NCBI GenBank assembly: GCA_020026175.1
Contig: JAHHQV010000029.1
Location: 1-32,431, forward strand
Source: Phocaeicola sp.
GTDB taxonomy: Bacteria; Bacteroidota; Bacteroidia; Bacteroidales; Bacteroidaceae
DNA: 32,431 nt
Direction of reading: 5' to 3'
A program made the translations under genes and the position numbers. Under the pieces are notes generated by a model, which saw only the letters and a list, made by a program, of their open reading frames with translations, did no database searches and was not told the origin of the DNA. This document shows positions 1-7,889 of the stretch, piece by piece (position 1 is the stretch's first letter; the number at the start of each line of letters is the position of its first letter).

Positions 1-1
1 A

Positions 2-214
2 GAAGATGCCATTCAGAAAAATCAAAATAGAAAAAAGTTTGTAGTACACAGAGATACAAATGGAAATTATAAAATGCTGAGTAGCAAAGAAATGCACAAA
101 TTTACTATCAAACTTGGGTTAAATAGACATACAGTGTCGGGACAAATAACATATTATTTGTTTTTAGAATTTGTAGTTATCCAAATATTTTTTTGTATTC
201 ACTTTCAAAATTAG
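2..214 (+). CDS. Possible 3' end of a truncated gene (doubtful)
   Basis: A frame stays open from base 2 to a TAG at 212-214, about 70 codons without a stop, which is longer than expected by chance in DNA this AT-rich. The middle reads like a soluble protein (KMLSSKEMHKFTIKLGLNRH). The last ~20 residues are hydrophobic and overlap the 3' end of the convergent NUDIX gene by 38 bp. The start would lie outside the window. No domain is recognised and no terminator hairpin follows, so it may be a decayed gene tail or a chance open frame. No other gene is visible in 1-176. Confidence 0.25.
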   Translation, partial: EDAIQKNQNRKKFVVHRDTNGNYKMLSSKEMHKFTIKLGLNRHTVSGQITYYLFLEFVVIQIFFCIHFQN

Positions 215-674
215 GTGTAAATACACCTTTCCCTAAATTTGTTTCAATATCTTCTTTGGTCCAGAAACGTCCTCCATCAAGTTCGTCACTTAGTTGGATT
301 TCACCATCGTATACAGTCTTGTGGGCAAAGACAAGTTCCTTTTCCCTGTCAGATTCAAATACATAGTGTGTCATTGATTTTGGTGTAAAATCTTCTATAC
401 CCAATTCCTCTTTTGCTTCACGTTTTAAAGCTATTTCTACACTTTCACCCAAGTCTATATGTCCGCCTACTGAAGTATCCCATTTACCAGGCTGGATATC
501 TTTCCATTCAGGTCTTTTCTGAAGATACAATTCACCTTTGCTGTTGAAAACATGCAAGTGTACCACAGGATGCAGCAATTTACTTCCGTTATGACATTCC
601 CCTCTGGTTGCAGCAGATATTATATTTCCATTTTCGTCTACAATAGGAAACATTTCTTCATTATTATCTATCAT
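177..674 (-). CDS. NUDIX hydrolase, YfcD/IPP-isomerase-like
   Basis: This 165-residue protein has a perfect NUDIX box at residues 71-93 (G-x5-E-x7-R-E-x2-E-E-x-G-I), the Mg-binding helix that hydrolyses nucleoside diphosphates linked to another moiety. The N-terminal part (VDENGNIISAATRGECH, then HPVVHLHVFNSKGELYLQKR) resembles the YfcD-type group related to isopentenyl-diphosphate isomerase. The family is clear, but the substrate cannot be read from sequence. It is a single cytoplasmic domain of normal length with no signal peptide. The gene is divergent from the glycosidase at 780, and a TAnnTTTG box lies about 30 bp upstream of the start on its own strand. Confidence 0.9.
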   Translation of the reverse strand: MIDNNEEMFPIVDENGNIISAATRGECHNGSKLLHPVVHLHVFNSKGELYLQKRPEWKDIQPGKWDTSVGGHIDLGESVEIALKREAKEELGIEDFTPKSMTHYVFESDREKELVFAHKTVYDGEIQLSDELDGGRFWTKEDIETNLGKGVFTPNFESEYKKIFG

Positions 675-702
675 ATTCTATTAGTTGTTATATTATCAAC
701 TG

Positions 703-710
703 CAAAGTTA
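703..710 (-). promoter_or_regulatory. -7 box for the NUDIX gene
   Basis: On the minus strand this reads TAACTTTG, a full match to the Bacteroidetes TAnnTTTG box, and it would start transcription roughly 20-25 nt before the NUDIX ATG. The nearest TTTG upstream (742-739, part of the palindrome GATTTGCAAATC) is 28 nt away, too far for a normal -33 box, so only the -7 element is well supported. Confidence 0.5.
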
Positions 711-734
711 ATCAATTTACAATAATAATAATGA

Positions 735-765
735 TTTGCAAATCATAGTATTTGTTGTAACTTTG
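735..765 (+). promoter_or_regulatory. Bacteroidetes vegetative promoter, glycosidase gene
   Basis: TTTG at 735-738, a 19-nt spacer and TAACTTTG at 758-765 match the Bacteroidetes primary sigma consensus. Transcription should begin near 770-773, only about 8-10 nt before the first ATG at 780. The -33 element is half of the 12-bp palindrome GATTTGCAAATC (733-744). Confidence 0.75.
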
Positions 766-779
766 CATTATATGATGTT

Positions 780-2849
780 ATGTTAAAGTTAAACTCAAAA
801 TATTATATGAAAGGATTTTTATTTATTTTATTGTTCGCAATAATTAATGTTGTTACACTTAATGCTCAGAATCTGTTTTCAAAGCATGAGCGTGTATTGA
901 CTTTGCCAGCAGGATATGTTTGTTACAAAACAGACGGAAAGATTAAAATTGATGGTAAACTGAAGGAAACTGCCTGGCTGAAGGCCGAACCTACATCATC
1001 GTTTGTAGATATAAGTGGTGAAGGTTTTGCCAAACCTATATATGATACATATGCCAAGATGCTTTGGGATGATGATTATCTTTATGTAGGAGCCGTTTTG
1101 GAAGAAGACAATGTAATAGCCAAGCTTACACAGAGAGATACTATCATTTATTATGACAATGACTTTGAAGTTTTCATTGATCCTGATGGCGACGGACATC
1201 ATTATTTTGAAATAGAGAATAATGCCCGTGAGGTAGTGTTCGATCTTATGCTTGACCGTCCTTACAGATCGGGAGGAAACTTTATGATACAGTGGGATTG
1301 TCCAGGATTGCAGCTTGCAGTACACGTAGACGGTAGCCTCAATAAGTCAAAAGGAAAGGACAAGCAATGGAGTGTTGAAATGGCCATACCACGTCAGGCA
1401 TTGACTATGAACTTCAACAATCTGTTGAAAGCAGGAAATTACTGGAGAATTAACTTCTCAAGAGTTCAGTGGCTCAAACCCGGACAAAGAGAAGATAACT
1501 GGGTATGGCAGGCAACAGGAAAGATAGACATGCATATGCCTGACAGATGGGGATTCCTATATTTCTCTGATAAAGTAGTAGGAAACGGTAGTGATGAGTT
1601 CAGTTATCCATATGATATGAATGTCTATAAGTTGATATGGGCCATGTTTTACGAACAGCAGGAATATTTCTCAAAAGAAAAGAACTACATCCGTTCGGTA
1701 GATAATTTCTTTCTTACAGAAAATGAAACAAAAGGATTGCCTGCAAATGCTAAGATTGATATAGAGGCAACTTCAAGGACATATCTGATGAGTATTACAT
1801 TGCCAGATAGAGGTGAAAAATATACTCTTAACAATGAAGGACGTTTTGCTGTTGAGAAGATTTCTCAACGTACAGTGAAAAACTGGGCTTGGGTTCGTAT
1901 CAATAAAAACAAGTCGGTAGAAGACTATAGGAAATATTTCGGCGTAATGAAAGAGTGTGGTATAGCAGGAGTCATGTTCGAAAGTTATGACGAACCTGTA
2001 TATGAAGCATGTAAAGAGGCCGGACTGGAAGCACACTACTGGAAATGGACTATGAACCGTGGAGAAGTGTTGAAAACTCATCCTGAATGGTTTGCTGTAA
2101 ATAGAAAAGGAGAGTCTTCTTTTGATAAGCCTGCATACGTAAACTACTATCGTTTTTTGTGTCCTAATCATGAAGGTGTAGCCGAATATCTTGCTGCAGA
2201 TTATGTAAGAATATCCAGGTTACCTTATGTAGATGGTGTACATCTTGATTATGTACGTTTCCCGGATGTAATTCTTCCTGTAGGATTGTGGAAAAACTAT
2301 AATATAGAGCAGACTTCGGAACATCCTGAATATGATTATTGTTATTGTGACGTATGCAGAAAGATGTTTAAGCAGAAGACAGGAGTTGACCCTATGGAAT
2401 TGAAATTCCCTATGCAGAGCCAGTCGTGGATAAACTTCCGTCTTGATGCAATATCACGTGTGGTAGACAAGATAACAAAGGCCGTAAAAGCTGACGGAGG
2501 AAATATTTCGGCAGCCGTGTTTCCTGGTCCGTCCATGGCAAAGAGTATGGTCCGTCAGGATTGGGGTAACTGGCATCTTGATGCTTATTTCCCGATGATA
2601 TATAATGGATTTTATTTTGAAGGTCCTGAATGGATAGGACGCTCGGTGAAAGAAAGTGTCCAAACAGTAAATGGAAAGGCAAAGATATATGCCGGACTGT
2701 TTATGCCTGATATAAAAGCGAACTTTGAAGAGGCTATAGATGCTGCATTTGAAAATGGAGCATCGGGAGTTTCGTTGTTTGACAGTCCTTCAGAAGAGTA
2801 TCTTCATAAGTTGAAGAATTATCTTGACAAGAAAGGTTTCAGATATTGA
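780..2849 (+). CDS. Secreted CBM9-like / GHL10-like glycoside hydrolase
   Basis: This 689-residue protein has a Sec signal (hydrophobic FLFILLFAIINVVTLNAQ, no lipobox), so it should be periplasmic or exported. Residues ~40-260 look like a CBM9-type beta-sandwich (DGKLKETAW, WDDDYLYVGA, FEVFIDPDGDGHHYFEIE, WSVEMAIP, WRINFSRV). The second half resembles the GHL10/DUF187-type barrel: YFGVMKECGIAGVMFES, then DGVHLDYVRFPD as the conserved strand with acidic residues, then a YCYCDVCRKMFKQKTG cysteine cluster typical of such glycosidases. It probably hydrolyses a polysaccharide, but the substrate is unknown and no SusC/SusD genes are adjacent. The promoter places transcription about 9 nt before ATG 780. 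The in-frame ATG at 807 gives a tidier signal peptide (MKGFLFILLF) and is a real alternative start. Confidence 0.8.
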   Translation: MLKLNSKYYMKGFLFILLFAIINVVTLNAQNLFSKHERVLTLPAGYVCYKTDGKIKIDGKLKETAWLKAEPTSSFVDISGEGFAKPIYDTYAKMLWDDDYLYVGAVLEEDNVIAKLTQRDTIIYYDNDFEVFIDPDGDGHHYFEIENNAREVVFDLMLDRPYRSGGNFMIQWDCPGLQLAVHVDGSLNKSKGKDKQWSVEMAIPRQALTMNFNNLLKAGNYWRINFSRVQWLKPGQREDNWVWQATGKIDMHMPDRWGFLYFSDKVVGNGSDEFSYPYDMNVYKLIWAMFYEQQEYFSKEKNYIRSVDNFFLTENETKGLPANAKIDIEATSRTYLMSITLPDRGEKYTLNNEGRFAVEKISQRTVKNWAWVRINKNKSVEDYRKYFGVMKECGIAGVMFESYDEPVYEACKEAGLEAHYWKWTMNRGEVLKTHPEWFAVNRKGESSFDKPAYVNYYRFLCPNHEGVAEYLAADYVRISRLPYVDGVHLDYVRFPDVILPVGLWKNYNIEQTSEHPEYDYCYCDVCRKMFKQKTGVDPMELKFPMQSQSWINFRLDAISRVVDKITKAVKADGGNISAAVFPGPSMAKSMVRQDWGNWHLDAYFPMIYNGFYFEGPEWIGRSVKESVQTVNGKAKIYAGLFMPDIKANFEEAIDAAFENGASGVSLFDSPSEEYLHKLKNYLDKKGFRY

Positions 2850-2872
2850 TAATCTGTAAAATAGGATAAAAG

Positions 2873-2922
2873 ACAATCCCTGATATTCTGCATATGGATA
2901 ATTGCAGAGTATCAGGGATTGT
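2873..2922. terminator. Bidirectional terminator hairpin
   Basis: Arms 2873-2892 and 2903-2922 pair over 20 bp with a single G-U wobble, leaving a 10-nt loop. The hairpin lies between the stop codons of the convergent glycosidase and queA genes. On the minus strand the stem is followed by TCTTTT; on the plus strand the tail is T-rich but interrupted. It probably ends both transcripts. Confidence 0.85.
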
Positions 2923-2937
2923 TCTATATGTTTATTG

Positions 2938-4155
2938 TTATGGTATGAGAAGTGACGAGTCACCGTAGCTTAAGAATCTGAATTCGTGTGATAGTGCATA
3001 GTCATAAATTTTTTTCCAATTGCCCTTTACAAAAGCAGAAACAAGAAGTAGAAGTGTGCTTTGTGGCTGATGGAAATTTGTTATGATACGTTTTACAATC
3101 TTATATTCATATCCTGGTGCAATGATAATCTGTGTGCTGGTGTGAAGTGCATCAAGATTATGTCTGTTCATATAGTCAAGAATATTCTGTAGAGCCTGTA
3201 TTGGAGTTAAACTGTAACTTTGTTCGTATGGAGTCCATTGTTTTACGTGCAGTTCCTCCTGTGATGCTTCAGGGTTTGTTGCTAAGGAAACTCCTATATA
3301 ATAAAGGCTTTCTATAGTTCTTACAGATGTGGTACCTACAGCTGTTACTTCTGCATTATGACTGATAAGTTTCTTTATTGTACCTTTGTTTACAGATATA
3401 TATTCGGTATGCATATCGTGACCTGAAATTTCTTTGCTCTTTACAGGACGGAAAGTACCGGCACCTACATGAAGTGTTACTTCTTCAAGGTCTACTCCAT
3501 TGTCTTTAAGTTTGTCAAGTACTCTGCCGGTGAAATGCAGTCCTGCAGTAGGGGCAGCTACCGACCCTTTAATCTTTGAGTATATAGTCTGATATGTTTC
3601 CTTGTCGCTTTCTTCAGTTTCTCTGTTCAGATACGGAGGAATAGGTAGCTCTCCGAATACTTCCAGTATATCGGCAAATGTGATATCTTTATTATCCCAA
3701 GAAAAGTCAACCCAATGGCTTGTTCCAAAACATTCTCCTCTTTTGGCTTTGAGTGTTATAGTCTTTCCCTTTACTGATATTTCCTTGCGTAGTTCTCCTT
3801 CTTTCCATTTCTTAAGGTTTCCTACCATACATAGCCATGCAGAATGTTCGGTCTGCTGGAAGTTTACGGCATAGTCGTTGGGCTGTATTGGTTCCAGACA
3901 GAAAATCTCAATAAGTGCGCCAGTTCCTTTTCTGAAGTGAAGACGTGCCTGAATCACTTTTGTGTTGTTGAAAATCATCAATGATCCATGCTCTATATAT
4001 TCGGGTATAGAAGAGAATACCTTTTCTTCTATATTTCCATGCTTATATATCAGCAGTTTTGAACTGTCACGTTCTTTCAATGGGAATTTAGCTATCTTCT
4101 CGTCAGGAAGAGGATAGTTGTAATCGCTTATTCTGATATGTTTAGTTTCTTCCAT
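2938..4155 (-). CDS. queA: S-adenosylmethionine:tRNA ribosyltransferase-isomerase (QueA-type)
   Basis: QueA transfers and isomerises the ribosyl part of SAM onto 7-aminomethyl-7-deazaguanine at the tRNA wobble base, making epoxyqueuosine. Family motifs are present in order: ISDYNYPLPDEKIAKFPL at the N-terminus, GSLMIFNNTKVIQARL, PTAGLHFT near residue 200, TLHVGAGTFRPV, VGTTSVRTIESL and TNFHQPQSTLLLLVSAF. At 405 residues it is longer than the usual ~340-355, the extra length lying partly in the middle and in the segment after GTTSVRT. I recall Bacteroidetes carrying both standard and long QueA-like proteins, so this may be the long paralogue rather than the sole QueA. It is monocistronic with its own promoter and convergent with the glycosidase. 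Confidence 0.88.
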   Translation of the reverse strand: MEETKHIRISDYNYPLPDEKIAKFPLKERDSSKLLIYKHGNIEEKVFSSIPEYIEHGSLMIFNNTKVIQARLHFRKGTGALIEIFCLEPIQPNDYAVNFQQTEHSAWLCMVGNLKKWKEGELRKEISVKGKTITLKAKRGECFGTSHWVDFSWDNKDITFADILEVFGELPIPPYLNRETEESDKETYQTIYSKIKGSVAAPTAGLHFTGRVLDKLKDNGVDLEEVTLHVGAGTFRPVKSKEISGHDMHTEYISVNKGTIKKLISHNAEVTAVGTTSVRTIESLYYIGVSLATNPEASQEELHVKQWTPYEQSYSLTPIQALQNILDYMNRHNLDALHTSTQIIIAPGYEYKIVKRIITNFHQPQSTLLLLVSAFVKGNWKKIYDYALSHEFRFLSYGDSSLLIP

Positions 4156-4180
4156 TTGTATACATATTCGTTAGTTTCTG

Positions 4181-4211
4181 CAAAATTATAACTTTCCTTA
4201 GTATTAGCAAA
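4181..4211 (-). promoter_or_regulatory. Promoter of queA
   Basis: Read on the minus strand: TTTG (4211-4208), a 19-nt spacer, then TAATTTTG (4188-4181), which matches the Bacteroidetes consensus. The start of transcription should lie about 17-20 nt before the queA ATG. Confidence 0.7.
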
Positions 4212-4233
4212 AAATGCTTTTAGGAATAAAACC

Positions 4234-4265
4234 TTTTCATATATTATCAAAAGTGAGTATTTTTG
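4234..4265 (+). promoter_or_regulatory. Promoter of the DUF2027-Smr gene
   Basis: TATTTTTG at 4258-4265 fits TAnnTTTG. TTTTC at 4234-4238 is a weak -33 element 19 nt upstream. Transcription would start near 4272, about 20 nt before the ATG, back-to-back with the queA promoter. Confidence 0.5.
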
Positions 4266-4290
4266 CTTTGTCTAAATAAATACGTGAATT

Positions 4291-5346
4291 ATGAGAATAG
4301 GAGATAAAGTGCGCTTCCTCAGTGAGGTAGGCGGCGGAATTGTAAGAGGGTTCCAAGGTAAAGATATAGCTCTGGTAGAAGGAGAAGATGGTTTTGAAAT
4401 TCCGATGCTGATAAAGGAATGTGTTGTAATACAGACAGATGATTATAATATTCCGTTGAAAAATACTTCAAAATCTAAAGTAGAAGATGAAGAAGAAGAA
4501 ATAGAAGAGGAAAAACCTATAACATACCGTGCTCCGGAAATAAGAGGTAATGATGTGCTTAATGTTTTTCTGGCATTTGTTCCGCACGATATAAAGTCAA
4601 TTTCTACAACTGGATTTGATACTTATCTGGTGAACGACAGCAATTATTTTATTGATTACCTTTATCTGTCAGTTGACGGTAATAACCGTATGCTCAGAAG
4701 CAGAGGAACCATCAAGCCTAATATGAAGCAGCATATAGAGGAGTTTGAAAAGAAAGACCTTAACGATATGGAGAGGGTGGCAGTGCAGCTTGTTGCCTAT
4801 AAAGATGACAGGGCATTTATTGTGAAACCGGTAGTATCTGTAGATTTGAAGATAGATACCGTGAAGTTCTTCAAACTTCATTCTTTTGCAGAAAATGATT
4901 TCTTTAACGAGCCTGCTCTTGTGTATGAAATAATAAAGGATGATGAAGAGGTTAAGAAATTGTCGGTTAGTGCAGAAGATATAAAAAATGCTATATTGAG
5001 CAAAGAAGAAGCTTTGTCGAATGTTCCGAAAAAACTCCTGAGAAAAGAGTATAAAGCAAAAAATGGGATAATTGAGATAGATTTGCATATAGATGCTTTG
5101 CTTGACGATACAACAGGAATGGAAAGTTCAGACATGCTGAATTTTCAGCTTGATATGTTCCGTAAGGTGTTGGAAGAATATAAGAAAAACACAGGGCAGA
5201 AAATTGTGTTTATCCACGGAAAGGGTGATGGGGTTCTACGTAAGGCTATATTGGAAGAATTGAAGCGTAAGTATAGAACCTGTCAGAGCCAGGATGCATC
5301 ATTCCGTGAATATGGCTATGGGGCTACAATGGTTACAATAAAGTGA
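4291..5346 (+). CDS. DUF2027 domain protein with C-terminal Smr domain
   Basis: This 351-residue cytoplasmic protein opens with a small barrel-like segment (MRIGDKVRFLSEVGGGIVRG), followed by an acidic linker near residues 65-80 (EDEEEEIEEEKP) and the DUF2027 region typical of Bacteroidetes. The C-terminal ~90 residues are an Smr (MutS2-type) domain: EIDLHIDALL near residue 262 and HGKGDGVLRKAI near 308. Smr domains are nicking endonucleases or nucleic-acid-binding modules in MutS2 and ribosome-rescue factors. In this fusion the canonical LDLHG is altered to IDLHI, while HGKG is intact. A role in nucleic-acid or ribosome quality control is plausible but unproven. Confidence 0.85.
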   Translation: MRIGDKVRFLSEVGGGIVRGFQGKDIALVEGEDGFEIPMLIKECVVIQTDDYNIPLKNTSKSKVEDEEEEIEEEKPITYRAPEIRGNDVLNVFLAFVPHDIKSISTTGFDTYLVNDSNYFIDYLYLSVDGNNRMLRSRGTIKPNMKQHIEEFEKKDLNDMERVAVQLVAYKDDRAFIVKPVVSVDLKIDTVKFFKLHSFAENDFFNEPALVYEIIKDDEEVKKLSVSAEDIKNAILSKEEALSNVPKKLLRKEYKAKNGIIEIDLHIDALLDDTTGMESSDMLNFQLDMFRKVLEEYKKNTGQKIVFIHGKGDGVLRKAILEELKRKYRTCQSQDASFREYGYGATMVTIK

Positions 5347-5441
5347 TAGACAATGGAATAGGTATGTTGAAGTGCTTTTTATATATACTAAAATCATGCT
5401 TTCTATTAACAATGTATATTAATGTTTATTAGAATGTATAC

Positions 5442-5473
5442 TTTGGCTATATATTAAAAACTGCTTATCTTTG
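5442..5473 (+). promoter_or_regulatory. Promoter of the DUF1573-meaB unit
   Basis: TTTG at 5442-5445, a 20-nt spacer and TATCTTTG at 5466-5473 form a full Bacteroidetes promoter. Transcription should start near 5480, giving a ~40-nt A-rich leader. The rest of the 5347-5521 gap is AT-rich with no clear terminator hairpin. Confidence 0.75.
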
Positions 5474-5521
5474 TTTCCATAAAAAAACAAAAATAAGTAC
5501 CACTAAAAACGAAATGATTAG

Positions 5522-6601
5522 ATGAAAAGACTTTTGTCCTTCCTGAGTATTTTATTAATTACAAATATAGCAGCGTATTCACAGTCGCAGATTACATTTG
5601 AGACAAAGTCCCAAGATTTGGGGTATCTGTTGTGGAGAAATCCTGTGACGGTGAGATATACTTTCAATAATACTGGCGATAAGCCGCTTGTTATTTCTAA
5701 TGTAACAGTGTCGTGTGGATGTATGGTTGCCGACTGGACCAGACAACCCGTTCCTGCTGGTGGAAAAGGCTATGTGGAAGCTTCATTTGATACAGAAGCT
5801 ATAGGCAAGTTCTACAAGGAAATAGGTGTATATTGTAATGCTTCGAATGTTCCCGTTTATTTGGATTTCAGCGGGGAAGTGACAGCCAGTCCTAAAGATT
5901 ATTCGTTTACTCATAAATATGGTTTTGGAGCAATAAGGCTAAGTAAAGATGAAATAGTATTTGACGATGTCAATAAAGGTGAAGTGGCAGAAACAGATGT
6001 ATTGGTAGCCAATACATCTGACAAACCCTATTCTCCTGTATTGATGCATCTTCCTCCATATCTTACAGCTATAGCAGAACCTAAGGTTTTGGGCAAAAAT
6101 GAAAATGGAAAGATTAAGATTCTGTTGGATACTGACAAACTTTCAAAATTGGGTATAACAAGGACTTCTGTTTATCTGTCAAGGTTTATGGGTGATAAGG
6201 TATCTGCCGAGACTGAAATTCCTGTTTCTATAGCTTTGTTGCCTGATTTCTCTAATATAACAGAATTTCAGAGACATAATCCACCGGTATTTGACATAGA
6301 AAAGAATGTACTTGATTTTCCGGACTTGAAACCAAAACAGAAGAAATCTCTTGTTGTTGTAATTACCAATAAAGGTAAATCGAACCTGGAGATACTTGAT
6401 TTGCAGGTATTCAGTTTGGCTCTGAATGTAGACATTAAAAAAACTATAATAAAACCAGGCGAATCATCGAAGATGAAGGTTACTGTACTAGCCAAGAATC
6501 TCCATAAGTCGAAGGGAAAGCCTAGAATCCTTATGATAACTAATGACCCGACAAAACCTAAGGTTTCCATAAAAGTGAACGCTTCTTTTATAGAAGAATA
6601 G
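5522..6601 (+). CDS. DUF1573 (ASH/PapD-like) secreted protein
   Basis: This 359-residue protein has a signal peptide (MKRLLSFLSILLITNIAAYSQ) and no lipobox. Residues ~25-125 form a classic DUF1573 immunoglobulin-like repeat: FNNTGDKPLVISNVTVSCGC, then the PVPAGGKGYVEASFD turn, then the SGEV end strand. The central region is a less conserved second repeat, and residues ~250-355 (ITNKGKSNLEILDLQVF, KPGESSKMKVTV, MITNDPTKPKVSI) are a third. Such proteins are common in the Bacteroidetes envelope, with no established biochemical activity. It lies 51 bp upstream of meaB with no promoter or terminator between them, so co-transcription is likely. Confidence 0.85.
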   Translation: MKRLLSFLSILLITNIAAYSQSQITFETKSQDLGYLLWRNPVTVRYTFNNTGDKPLVISNVTVSCGCMVADWTRQPVPAGGKGYVEASFDTEAIGKFYKEIGVYCNASNVPVYLDFSGEVTASPKDYSFTHKYGFGAIRLSKDEIVFDDVNKGEVAETDVLVANTSDKPYSPVLMHLPPYLTAIAEPKVLGKNENGKIKILLDTDKLSKLGITRTSVYLSRFMGDKVSAETEIPVSIALLPDFSNITEFQRHNPPVFDIEKNVLDFPDLKPKQKKSLVVVITNKGKSNLEILDLQVFSLALNVDIKKTIIKPGESSKMKVTVLAKNLHKSKGKPRILMITNDPTKPKVSIKVNASFIEE

Positions 6602-6652
6602 TTTGAAAAAATATAGTGAAAATTGTTGAACCCTTTAAAAAAACATACTGTT

Positions 6653-7753
6653 ATGAAACACCCTGAAAATAATGAAGAGTATAAGGGATTGACTGTAAAT
6701 GAAGGCGTAGCTCAGCCTTCTGTGGTAAATCCTTATCTTAAACTTAAGAAGAGGCCTAAAAAGCGTCAGATGTCTGTCGGAGAATATGTAGAAGGAATAG
6801 TAAAGGGAGATGTTACTATTCTGAGCCAGGCCGTAACATTGGTAGAAAGTGTCAAACCAGAACATCAGGTTTTGGCTCAAGAGGTGATAGAAAAATGCCT
6901 TCCTTATTCGGGGTATTCTGTTCGTATTGGTATAAGTGGGGTTCCGGGTGCGGGAAAAAGTACTTCTATAGATGTATTCGGACTGCATGTCCTTGAAGAA
7001 AAAGGTGGAAGACTGGCCGTACTTGCCATAGACCCTAGCAGTGAACGCTCTAAGGGCAGCATCTTAGGCGACAAGACTCGTATGGAGAAACTATCTGTTC
7101 ATCCTAAGTCTTTTATTCGTCCTAGTCCGTCGGCAGGTTCTTTAGGTGGAGTGGCACGTAAGACACGTGAAACTATAATACTTTGTGAGGCTGCCGGATT
7201 TGATAAAATATTTGTTGAAACGGTAGGAGTGGGACAGAGTGAGACTGCTGTACATTCTATGGTAGACTTTTTCTTGTTGATACAATTGGCTGGTACTGGC
7301 GATGAACTGCAAGGCATTAAACGTGGCATCATGGAAATGGCCGACGGAATAGTAATCAATAAGGCCGACGGAAACAATATAGAGAAAGCCAAACTTGCAG
7401 CTGCTCATTATCGTAATGCTTTGCATCTGTTTCCTGCTGCTGAATCGGGCTGGACTCCTAAGGTGCTTACATATTCTGGATTTTATAATATAGGTGTAAA
7501 GGAAATATGGGATATGGTTTACGAATATATTGACTTTGTAAAAAAGAACGGGTATTTTGATTATAGGAGGAATGAACAGGCCAAATATTGGATGTATGAA
7601 ACAATAAACGAGCATCTGCGTGATAGCTTTTATCATAATCCTCTTATTACAGATATGTTACAGAAAAAAGAGCAGGAAGTATTGAACGGACAGGCTACTT
7701 CTTTTTCGGCTGCAAGGAAATTGTTGGATATGTATTTTTCGGGTATGAAGTAA
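6653..7753 (+). CDS. meaB: MeaB/ArgK-type G3E GTPase, methylmalonyl-CoA mutase chaperone
   Basis: MeaB loads and protects the B12 cofactor of methylmalonyl-CoA mutase by GTP hydrolysis. The protein is 366 residues from the ATG at 6653. An in-frame TTG at 6623 would add ten unsupported residues (LNPLKKHTV-like) and is rejected. Visible motifs are the P-loop GVPGAGKST at residues 96-104, DPSSERSKGSILGDKTRM (family switch region), FVETVGVGQSE (Walker B/G3 region) and VINKADGNN (G4) near residue 235. The C-terminal dimerisation region is present. The mutase subunit genes are not in this window. Bacteroidales use this mutase for propionate formation from succinate, so the gene fits the host. Confidence 0.92.
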   Translation: MKHPENNEEYKGLTVNEGVAQPSVVNPYLKLKKRPKKRQMSVGEYVEGIVKGDVTILSQAVTLVESVKPEHQVLAQEVIEKCLPYSGYSVRIGISGVPGAGKSTSIDVFGLHVLEEKGGRLAVLAIDPSSERSKGSILGDKTRMEKLSVHPKSFIRPSPSAGSLGGVARKTRETIILCEAAGFDKIFVETVGVGQSETAVHSMVDFFLLIQLAGTGDELQGIKRGIMEMADGIVINKADGNNIEKAKLAAAHYRNALHLFPAAESGWTPKVLTYSGFYNIGVKEIWDMVYEYIDFVKKNGYFDYRRNEQAKYWMYETINEHLRDSFYHNPLITDMLQKKEQEVLNGQATSFSAARKLLDMYFSGMK

Positions 7754-7889
7754 TACCTGATATTTTTAGTATATAAAGTTCATTTATATTTTCATGTCTG
7801 GAGAATGGATTTGTCATATATGTAGTGATGGATTATTCTTTTTGTTGAAGGACATGACTTATTTGTTAAAACAGAAAAAAAATAAAATA

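Noticed and set aside
6623..6652. TTG start adding ten residues to MeaB
   Set aside because: The ATG at 6653 is a normal start, and the extra residues match nothing expected in MeaB.
7794..7889. Upstream ATG extending DnaE by 32 residues
   Set aside because: The extension is Cys/Trp-rich and unlike any PHP domain. The ATG at 7890 gives the standard MQDFVHLHVHT start with an A/T-rich leader typical of this genome.
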